35,593 nucleotides of DNA from Candidatus Woesearchaeota archaeon (GTDB taxonomy: Archaea; Nanobdellota; Nanobdellia; Woesearchaeales; GCA-2686295), in NCBI GenBank assembly GCA_002686295.1, contig NZBB01000012.1, forward strand, positions 1-35,593, written 5' to 3'. Position numbers and translations under genes: made by a program. Positions 8,150 to 14,888 of the stretch are shown here, piece after piece. Within the stretch, counting starts at the first letter, position 1, and every line of letters starts with the position of its first letter. A model generated the notes under the pieces. That model had not been told where the DNA came from and ran no database searches. It was given only the letters and a program-made list of their open reading frames with translations.

Positions 8150-8809
8150 ATGAATAGATACGAATTTCAAGAATTATTTGAAGAAATCGGAGAGAAAAGT
8201 TCAGAACTAAGAAAAAAAATTGTTATGATAATAGGTAGCGGTAGCTTAGGTTCAACTGTTTCAGACATGCTTCATAGAGAAGGCGTTCCTTTAAAAATAG
8301 TCGATAAAGGTCGTTCAGAAATAAAAGATTTGCAACACCAAAGTCTTTATTTGGAAGAAGATGACAATAAATTTAAGGTCAAACAGATAAAGAAAAGATT
8401 AGAGCCAATAAATACCAAAAACAAGATTAGAACATTCCACGAAGATTTAGTTGAAGATAACCTTTTCCTACTTGATTCTGTAGATATAATAATTGATTGT
8501 AGCAACGATTTAGAAACAATGAAAATGGTTGGCAACTATGTTAAGAAAAAAACTCAACTGATAAACTGCAAATACGCAGGTTCAAAAGGAACAATATTCA
8601 TATCTAATAGAAAACATTACTTCAAAGATGTTGTTGAGAAAATAAAAATTGGAGATATAAATAAAGAAGGTCTGATAAACTCAACAGTCCATTTAGCTGC
8701 AGGAATAATTGTTTCTCAAGCACTAAAAATACTTGTTGGAGAAAAAATAACAGATAACTTCATATTATTTGATGTTTGGAAAGATTCTGTTAGAAGAATT
8801 AGTATTTAA
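8150..8809 (+). CDS. ThiF/MoeB/E1-like protein, divergent
   Basis: A 219-residue Rossmann-fold protein of the HesA/MoeB/ThiF superfamily. The nucleotide loop GSGSLGS is at 29-35 and the end of the second strand VDKG at 51-54; HQSLYLEEDD matches the RQxLFxxxD segment; VKQIKKRLEPIN matches the KAxAAxxxLxxIN helix; IIIDCSND (113-120) matches DCTDN. Differences from active enzymes: the Arg of NLxRQ is His63, and the TR pair after DCTDN is TM. No zinc CxxC pair is present. Family members adenylate the C-terminus of ubiquitin-like sulfur carriers, but no such carrier, JAB protease or sulfurtransferase is nearby. It may have an altered activity. Short leader; ATG at 8150. Confidence 0.75.
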   Translation: MNRYEFQELFEEIGEKSSELRKKIVMIIGSGSLGSTVSDMLHREGVPLKIVDKGRSEIKDLQHQSLYLEEDDNKFKVKQIKKRLEPINTKNKIRTFHEDLVEDNLFLLDSVDIIIDCSNDLETMKMVGNYVKKKTQLINCKYAGSKGTIFISNRKHYFKDVVEKIKIGDINKEGLINSTVHLAAGIIVSQALKILVGEKITDNFILFDVWKDSVRRISI

Positions 8810-8853
8810 ATTTTCTAGTTAAGTTTTTAAGCAAGAAAGAATTACCAATTATT

Positions 8854-9852
8854 ATGTCTAGGGGGGATATAAAAATATTTGCTTGCAGAGCAGGTAAACC
8901 TTTTGCTAAAAGAATTATTTCTGAACTTAATAAAATTCTTGAAAGCACTGGCAGAATAGTTAATCTTGGAAAATCTAAAAGTGTCAGCTTTGCAGACGGC
9001 GAAATAAAAACGGTTATTAAAGACTCAGTAAGAGGAAAAGATGTTTACCTAGTTCAAAGTTTTATTAACACCAATGATTTGAGTGTCAATGATAACATAA
9101 TGGAATTCTTATTGGCTGCAAACGCTTTGAAACGGTCTGGACCATCACATATTAATTCTATAATACCCTATCTGGCATATTCAAGACAGGACAAACCAAA
9201 AGATAGAGAACCAGTAAGTGCAAGTTTATTAGCAGAAACAATTGAAAGAGCAGGAATAGAAGGAATAATAACAATGGATGTTCATTCAGATCAAATAGCA
9301 GGATTTTACAAAAATATAGGATTTGACAATCTTAGAGCATCAATGACATTAATAAATTATTTTAAGAAACACAAAAGTTTAGATGACGTAGTAGTTATAA
9401 GTCCTGATGCGGGTGGAGCAAAACGTGCAAAGTTCTATGCCAAAAAATTAAAGACTGATATGGCTATAATGCATAAAAATAGAAACTATGAAAAAGAGAA
9501 TGTTGTAGAAAAAACATCTCTTCTTGGAGATGTAAAAGAAAAACAAGCTCTGATAGTTGACGATATTGTAGATACAGGAGGAAGTCTTGTAAACACAATA
9601 GAAGAGCTTTACAAAAACAATGTGAAAACAGTTAGTGTCGCATGCACACATGCATTACTTAATAATCATGCAAAAGAAAAACTTGACAGATTATACCAAG
9701 AAGGAAAACTCGAATACTTAGCAGCCACAGATACAATTATTCAAAAAAACAATCCTAAATGGCTAAAAGAAGTTCCTGTCTCAGGATTATTTGCACAAGT
9801 AATAAATAATATGAATATGGATCTTTCTGTTAGTGAACTCTACGAACAATAA
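8854..9852 (+). CDS. prs: Ribose-phosphate pyrophosphokinase (PRPP synthetase)
   Basis: A 332-residue enzyme making PRPP from ribose 5-phosphate and ATP for nucleotide, histidine and tryptophan synthesis. Visible motifs: the flexible-loop/ATP segment YSRQDKPKDREPVSA (109-123), MDVHSDQIAGFY (141-152), the SPDAGGAKRA segment (183-192) and the PRPP loop VDDIVDTGGS (235-244). Length is slightly above the usual ~310-320. ATG 8854 is 44 nt after the ThiF-like gene, so the two may be co-transcribed. Convergent with the cyclophilin gene, with only 5 nt between stops. Confidence 0.96.
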   Translation: MSRGDIKIFACRAGKPFAKRIISELNKILESTGRIVNLGKSKSVSFADGEIKTVIKDSVRGKDVYLVQSFINTNDLSVNDNIMEFLLAANALKRSGPSHINSIIPYLAYSRQDKPKDREPVSASLLAETIERAGIEGIITMDVHSDQIAGFYKNIGFDNLRASMTLINYFKKHKSLDDVVVISPDAGGAKRAKFYAKKLKTDMAIMHKNRNYEKENVVEKTSLLGDVKEKQALIVDDIVDTGGSLVNTIEELYKNNVKTVSVACTHALLNNHAKEKLDRLYQEGKLEYLAATDTIIQKNNPKWLKEVPVSGLFAQVINNMNMDLSVSELYEQ

Positions 9853-9857
9853 AAAAA

Positions 9858-10475
9858 TTATTCTATAAATATTTTATTTATGAAAACATCTTCTACAGGC
9901 CAATCAGTCATACCATTCTTTACTGATGTTTGAACAGTTGCTATTTCATCAACAACAGCCATCCCTTCAATTACTTTTCCAAAAACAGCATAACCATCAT
10001 TTCCAGATGCATAATTTAACATATTATTATCAACAAGGTTTATGAAGAATTGAGATGTTGCACTATCAGGAACGCTTGTTCTGGCCATAGCAATTGAGGC
10101 CCTATTATTTTTTAAACCATTGTTTGATTCTAATTTAATAGGAGTTTTTGTTTCTTTCTGTAATCCATCTGAAGAAAAACCTCCTCCTTGTATCATAAAA
10201 CCACTGATAACTCTGTGAAAAACTAATCCATTAAAAAATCCATCCTTCACATAACTTAAAAAATTTTCAACTGTTACAGGAGCATTTTCTCTGTCTAACC
10301 TTATTTTTATAATTCCTTTACTTGTTTCCATAATCACAATATCTTCAGTCATTTGATCTTCCTCCAATCCTAATTTTGTTGTTTTCTCAACGCCCTCAGA
10401 TTCTAGAATAATTGGTTTAGCACAACCAAAAATAAAAAATGCCAAAACAACCAATATGAAAAGTTTTTCTTTCAT
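9858..10475 (-). CDS. Lipoprotein cyclophilin (peptidyl-prolyl isomerase)
   Basis: A 205-residue protein. Residues 1-18 form a lipoprotein signal ending IFGC, with Cys18 the probable lipidation site; the cyclophilin domain covers about 55-205. Active-site landmarks are FHRVISGFMIQGGG, SIAMAR (family: LSMAN/R), SQFFIN and YAVFGKVIEGM, all in the expected order. It catalyses cis-trans isomerisation at proline, here on the outer face of the membrane, helping exported proteins fold. I place the start at ATG 10475, after a GAGGA ribosome site, since a start at 10520 would put charged residues ahead of the signal peptide. It follows hppA by 13 nt, so is probably in its operon. Confidence 0.92.
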   Translation of the reverse strand: MKEKLFILVVLAFFIFGCAKPIILESEGVEKTTKLGLEEDQMTEDIVIMETSKGIIKIRLDRENAPVTVENFLSYVKDGFFNGLVFHRVISGFMIQGGGFSSDGLQKETKTPIKLESNNGLKNNRASIAMARTSVPDSATSQFFINLVDNNMLNYASGNDGYAVFGKVIEGMAVVDEIATVQTSVKNGMTDWPVEDVFINKIFIE

Positions 10476-10488
10476 CTTTAGCTCTTCC

Positions 10489-12435
10489 TCATAAAAATAA
10501 TGGTACAAAAACAACTGCAACTATACTCATAAGCTTTATAAGAATATTTAGGCTTGGACCGCTTGTATCTTTGAAAGGATCTCCAACTGTATCACCAATA
10601 ACTGTTGCTTTATGAACCTCACTTCCTTTACCGCCAAAATGTCCTTCTTCAACATATTTCTTAGCATTATCCCATGCACCACCTGCGTTCGCCATAAAAA
10701 CAGCCATTAAAAATCCTGTAGCTGTAACACCAGCAAGTAATCCTCCAAGAGCTTCAACACCTAAAAATATTCCTACAAATACAGGAACTATAACTGCTAA
10801 TAATCCTGGCAAAATCATCTCTCTCAAAGCTGCAGAAGTGCTTATATCAACACATTTCTTGTAATCAGGTTTTGCTTTCCCAGCCATTAATCCTTTAATT
10901 GTTTTGAATTGTCTTCTAACTTCCTTAATCATATGAAAAGCTGCTTTTCCAACTGCATTCATTGTTAGTGCACTATAAACAAATGGCATTACTGAACCAA
11001 GAAACAAACCAACTATAACTAACGGCTTGCTTAAATCTATTGATTCGAGACCTGCTACTTCTGTAAAGCTGACAAACAAAGCTAACGCAGTAAGAGCAGC
11101 AGATCCTATTGCAAAACCTTTTCCAATAGCAGCAGTAGTGTTTCCTACAGCATCTAAAGCTTCTGCTCTTTCCCTTGCTTTTTTACCCATACCTGCCATC
11201 TCTGCAATACCTGCCGCGTTGTCAGCCACAGGACCATAAGTATCAGTTGCCAAAGTTATTCCAAGAGTGCTTAACATTCCAACCGCAGCAATTGCTATTC
11301 CATAAAGTCCACCAAAATGATGAGCCAATATTATAGCTGCAGATACAGACAAAACAGGCACGACTGTACTAATCATTCCAACCCCTAATCCTCTTATTAT
11401 ATTAGTTGCCCCACCTGTCTGAGCTTCTTTCGCTATACTAATAACAGGCTTGTTATCCGGAGAAGTATAATATTGTGTTGAAAGACCAATAACTATGCCA
11501 GAAAATAAACCAGATAATACTGCGAAAAATAAATCTGACGAGCCCATATAACATTTTATGAGCAAGAAAGAAAATATTATCATGAAAAAAGACGCTGAAA
11601 AAACTCCTTTATTTAAAGCGCCATGAAGATTTTTTCCTTTTACTTTCACAAAGAAAGTTCCAATCATAGAAGCAAGAATACCAAATCCTGCTAATAACAA
11701 AGGAAGAATAGCTCCTTTTGCTGCAAAAACAATTGTTCCTAAAACCATTGCAGCGATTATGCTGTCAACATAGCTTTCAAACAAATCAGCACTCATTCCA
11801 GCCACATCACCAACATTATCTCCAACATTATCGGCAATAACAGCAGGATTTCTTGGATCATCTTCAGGAATCCCCTTTTCAACTTTACCAACAAGATCTG
11901 CACCAACATCAGCAGCTTTAGTGTATATTCCACCACCAACCCTTGCAAATAACGCAATGCTTGAAGCTCCAAAACCAAAACCATAAAGTATGTTTGGCTC
12001 ATTAAAAATCAAGTATAATACTGTAACTCCCAGAAGTCCTAAACCAACAACGCATAAACTAACAACTGTTCCGGTTAAAAAAGCAACTTTCAAACCTTTA
12101 TTCAAACTCTTATTGGCTGCGTTTGCAGTTCTTGCATTTGCAGAAGTAGCAATCCTCATCCCAATATTTCCAGCGACACCAGATAATATCGCACCAATAA
12201 TAAAAGTATAAGACATATTTTTTTCTATAAAAAAGAATAATATGAGAAATACAACTACGATGAATATTACTAAAACCTTGTATTCCCTGTTTAAAAAAGT
12301 CAACGCACCTTCTCTAATAGCAGAAGATATCTCCTTCATTTTTTCAGTACCTTCACTATACTTCTTAATCTTTAAAGCAGAAATAAAAGAATAAAACAAC
12401 GCCAGAACACTTATTATTATAACAAATTTCAACAT
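10489..12435 (-). CDS. hppA: Membrane-bound ion-pumping pyrophosphatase
   Basis: A 648-residue, roughly 16-helix membrane enzyme that hydrolyses PPi and pumps H+ or Na+. Core motifs: DVGADLVGKVE with EDDPRNPAVIADNVGDNVGD, TDTYGPVADNAAGIAEM, and KATVIGDTVGDPFKDTSGPS near the C-terminus. The sequence AVGNTTAAIGKG has Ala where K+-independent enzymes have Lys, which marks the K+-dependent subgroup. The LFESY glutamate is placed as in Na+-pumping members but also occurs in some H+ pumps, so the ion is undecided. The start is ATG 12435, with GGAGGT 8 nt upstream. Substrate PPi would come from enzymes such as the acetyl-CoA synthetase at 30636-32594. Confidence 0.97.
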   Translation of the reverse strand: MLKFVIIISVLALFYSFISALKIKKYSEGTEKMKEISSAIREGALTFLNREYKVLVIFIVVVFLILFFFIEKNMSYTFIIGAILSGVAGNIGMRIATSANARTANAANKSLNKGLKVAFLTGTVVSLCVVGLGLLGVTVLYLIFNEPNILYGFGFGASSIALFARVGGGIYTKAADVGADLVGKVEKGIPEDDPRNPAVIADNVGDNVGDVAGMSADLFESYVDSIIAAMVLGTIVFAAKGAILPLLLAGFGILASMIGTFFVKVKGKNLHGALNKGVFSASFFMIIFSFLLIKCYMGSSDLFFAVLSGLFSGIVIGLSTQYYTSPDNKPVISIAKEAQTGGATNIIRGLGVGMISTVVPVLSVSAAIILAHHFGGLYGIAIAAVGMLSTLGITLATDTYGPVADNAAGIAEMAGMGKKARERAEALDAVGNTTAAIGKGFAIGSAALTALALFVSFTEVAGLESIDLSKPLVIVGLFLGSVMPFVYSALTMNAVGKAAFHMIKEVRRQFKTIKGLMAGKAKPDYKKCVDISTSAALREMILPGLLAVIVPVFVGIFLGVEALGGLLAGVTATGFLMAVFMANAGGAWDNAKKYVEEGHFGGKGSEVHKATVIGDTVGDPFKDTSGPSLNILIKLMSIVAVVFVPLFL

Positions 12436-12470
12436 TATAAAAACCTCCTTAATCAAAATACTAAATAATA

Positions 12471-12484
12471 TTATATATAAAACT
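12471..12484 (-). promoter_or_regulatory. TATA-box promoter of hppA
   Basis: Minus-strand AGTTTTATATATAA, about 40 bp before the start codon; an AAGGAGGT ribosome site (12444-12453 region) follows. Transcription should start near 12450-12458. Confidence 0.6.
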
Positions 12485-12547
12485 TTTGATAAACATTATT
12501 TTGCACATTTAATAATCCAAAAATCAAACTACACAACAAATCCAGAA

Positions 12548-13108
12548 TTAGCTTATTTTAAAAAATTTATTAAATTTTTCTTGAAATTTGTAATAAAATA
12601 GCAACATAAACACACCTACTAACATCCAAATAATAGATTTTGTTAAGAATCCAAAAAAAGGATTACATAAGTCTAAAGGATTTCCTGTTATATTATCTGT
12701 TCCACAAATAAAATTCCCAGATATTTCATGAATTGTAAATATTATTGGAAGCAGAAAAACATACTTTTTATTCTTATTCTTAGATTTTTTATAATAAAGT
12801 ATGGCTAAAAAAGTGGACATTAGGATTATTGTGATAATTCCACCTAAAGCAAAATTTAAAGATGGATTTCCTTCTATTATTTTAGTTCTTTGTGGGAGTT
12901 TAATAAAACTAAAAAGAGGCATATCAATCCAGTTTTCAATACTAAATTTAGTTATAGTCCCATCTTCTATTAGATTTCCTAAAAATCCATAAGCTATATG
13001 TCCTCCCTCGTGGATATAAAAAGAACCCCCATAAACAAATAAACTGATTAAAAAAGAAATAATGAACAATATGAAAAGAAAGTAAGCTTTGAAAAAAACT
13101 TTTTTCAT
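12548..13108 (-). CDS. HExxH-containing membrane protein, metalloprotease-like
   Basis: A 186-residue protein with four predicted hydrophobic helices (about 7-29, 86-106, 117-133, 152-171). HEGGH at 33-37, at the end of the first helix, fits a zinc-protease site, preceded by YI. A second segment has IHEISGNFICGTDN and two cysteines. Unlike the two M50 proteins near the left end, no N-x-x-P-x-x-x-x-DG motif is present, so it belongs to a different M50-like family or is inactive. ATG 13108 is preceded by GTTTATAG about 20 bp upstream, indicating its own short-leader promoter. Function unknown. Confidence 0.65.
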   Translation of the reverse strand: MKKVFFKAYFLFILFIISFLISLFVYGGSFYIHEGGHIAYGFLGNLIEDGTITKFSIENWIDMPLFSFIKLPQRTKIIEGNPSLNFALGGIITIILMSTFLAILYYKKSKNKNKKYVFLLPIIFTIHEISGNFICGTDNITGNPLDLCNPFFGFLTKSIIWMLVGVFMLLFYYKFQEKFNKFFKIS

Positions 13109-13291
13109 CTTAGTTACCTATAAACTTACAAAAATCACGCTCTTTATTCATATTATTTTATTGTTTTCACATATTTAAGTAATTTATGTTTTATGGAATA
13201 TTTCCGGAAAAGATTAAGAAAACAATATAAATCTAAAATAATAATGATTATTTAATGAAAATAAAAGTAACATCTTGCTGTTATATTCTTT

Positions 13292-13376
13292 GACTCTACA
13301 AACGAAGTGGATTGGAGTCAAATTTCGTTCGCAGAGTTGAGAATTTGTCTTTATTCTAGCACGAAGTGCAATCTAG
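13292..13376. repeat. Imperfect inverted-repeat element with a repeated ACGAAGTG octamer
   Basis: CTCTACAAACGAA (13294-13306) pairs with TTCGTTCGCAGAG (13324-13336) at 11 of 13 positions, with a 17-nt loop. A second, smaller hairpin GCAC-GAA-GTGC (13359-13369) is flanked by CTAG on both sides (13356-13359, 13373-13376). ACGAAGTG occurs in both (13302-13309, 13361-13368). It is GC-richer than its surroundings. It could be a small RNA, a miniature mobile-element remnant or a repetitive palindrome; only comparison with the rest of the genome can tell. Confidence 0.4.
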
Positions 13377-13401
13377 GAAAACATTAAGGGCGGGAAGAAA
13401 A

Positions 13402-13527
13402 TTAGTTTTGGAATATTTTTATTATCTCTTTTTCAACTTCTTTAGATTTAGATGCCTTGAGAGACCCAATCTTATATAGAATGATGGATTTATCAGCAGT
13501 GAATAGCCTGTTTGGTTTTATTAATGT
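13402..13527 (-). pseudogene. C-terminal remnant of a MazF/PemK-like toxin
   Basis: A stop-bounded frame of 41 codons lacks any start codon. The visible part, NRLFTADKSIILYKIGSL followed by a charged helix ending IIKIFQN, matches the C-terminal end of MazF/PemK ribonuclease toxins, where a [T/D]xDKSxIxxKIGxLS strand-helix closes the fold. The first ~70 residues of a MazF, including the catalytic Arg and Thr, are absent, and no antitoxin is adjacent. I read it as a decayed toxin-antitoxin locus. The match is from memory of the family and the fragment is short. Confidence 0.5.
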
Positions 13528-13585
13528 TTAAAGCAGATAAACTTTTCAACAAACTTTTTAAAAATTAGCTTGTTCGTTATCTTTA

Positions 13586-14614
13586 ATGGCTATAAATCAA
13601 AAGGAGATTAATGAGATTAGAAAAGCACTTGGAAAATCTGCTAGGCCTTTGATTTTCTTTGACGATGATCCTGATGGTGCTTGTTCTTTTTTGCAGTTAT
13701 ATCATTATGTTGGCGAAGGAAAAGGAGTCATACTGAAAATAGGTTCTGAGCTTGGAGAAGTTTTTGCAAGAAAAGTTGATGAATATCAACCAGACTTAGT
13801 CGTTATTTTAGATGTTCCTAATGTTAGCCAAGATTTCATTGACCTAGTAAAACAAAAAATTATCTGGATAGATCATCATCCGCCTATTAAAAGAAAAAAA
13901 GTTAATTATTACAATCCAAGAATTCACAACGATAAAGATAATCGTCCAACTAGTTATTGGGCATGGAAAATAACCAAGAAAGATTTGTGGATTGCAATGG
14001 CTGGCTGTGTTGCAGACTGGTCAATACCCGATTTCAAAGATGACTTCATGAAAAAATATTCTGGTCTGTTCAAAAAAAACATAAATAATCCTGCAGAAGC
14101 TTTGTTTAATACAAAAATTGGTTTGTTAGCAAGGATGATTTCTTTCAACTTAAAAGGAACTGTTGCCGACTCAATGAAAGCTGTCAGAATTCTTTCAAAG
14201 ATTGAGCATCCTAATGAGATCTTAAAGCAGACAACACCGAAAGGAAAATTTATCTACAAAAAATTCAATTATTATAATAAAGAATATCAGGATATACTGA
14301 AGGAAGCAAGCCAAACAAAAAGCAAAATTTTATTACATATTTATCCGTACAACAAAACTTCTTTTACAAGCGAGTTAAGTAATGAATTATTATACAAACA
14401 TCCCAATAAGTTAATACTTGTTGGCAGAGATCGGAATGGTGAAATAAAGTTTTCAGTTAGAGGAAAAGATATAAAAGTTCTTCCAATAGTAAAGAAAGTT
14501 CTTGAAACACTTGAAGGTCGTGGAGGAGGGCATGAATATGCTTGTGGATTGCAGATAAAAAGCGTTGACTTAGATAAATTATTGAAAATAATTAATGAAG
14601 AGTTAGAGAATTAA
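13586..14614 (+). CDS. DHH-family phosphoesterase (RecJ-like)
   Basis: A 342-residue protein with the DHH domain then the DHHA1 domain. Motifs: FFDDDPDGACS (24-34; first metal-binding aspartates), VILDVPN (second), WIDHHPP (the DHH signature) and a further Asp in GCVADWS; the C-terminal GRGGGHEYACG is the DHHA1 substrate-binding loop. Archaeal relatives include GAN/RecJ-like exonucleases that work with the GINS-CMG replisome, as well as nanoRNases; sequence alone does not separate them. A compact size without an OB domain favours a short RecJ-like or nanoRNase type. ATG 13586 gives a good N-terminus; it has its own promoter region, divergent from the HExxH gene. Confidence 0.9.
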   Translation: MAINQKEINEIRKALGKSARPLIFFDDDPDGACSFLQLYHYVGEGKGVILKIGSELGEVFARKVDEYQPDLVVILDVPNVSQDFIDLVKQKIIWIDHHPPIKRKKVNYYNPRIHNDKDNRPTSYWAWKITKKDLWIAMAGCVADWSIPDFKDDFMKKYSGLFKKNINNPAEALFNTKIGLLARMISFNLKGTVADSMKAVRILSKIEHPNEILKQTTPKGKFIYKKFNYYNKEYQDILKEASQTKSKILLHIYPYNKTSFTSELSNELLYKHPNKLILVGRDRNGEIKFSVRGKDIKVLPIVKKVLETLEGRGGGHEYACGLQIKSVDLDKLLKIINEELEN

Positions 14615-14888
14615 TCTAATGTCATTCAAAACTCGTATATTTAAAAAAAATAAAAAATTATTTTTCTGCAATAATTAATAAAGTTAAAACAGCAATGATG
14701 GGTGAGGATTATGTTTTCCCGTCAGAAAAAATGATATTTGAATGATTAATTCAAACCAAAATCAATCCTTGCTTTATTATAATTAAAAACATTAGGAAAT
14801 ATTAAATAAGCAAGTGAAAAAACAAACTAACACTTAAAATAAAAAGAATTATAAACTAAAAACATAAATAATCTTTGAGAGGTGGGAA

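Larger units (their letters stand above)
13109..13585. other. 477-bp gene-poor gap
   Basis: Between the HExxH gene and the DHH gene. It holds a hairpin-forming element (13292-13376) and a MazF-like gene remnant (13402-13527), both listed separately. The remainder is AT-rich with no convincing frame. Confidence 0.6.

Noticed and set aside
14695..14745. 16-codon frame (MMGEDYVFPSEKMIFE) and C/D-box-like words in the gap before the P-type ATPase
   Set aside because: Too short, no ribosome site, and the D box (CUGA) is missing, so neither a gene nor a C/D RNA is supported. The rest of this 274-bp gap is AT-rich without features.
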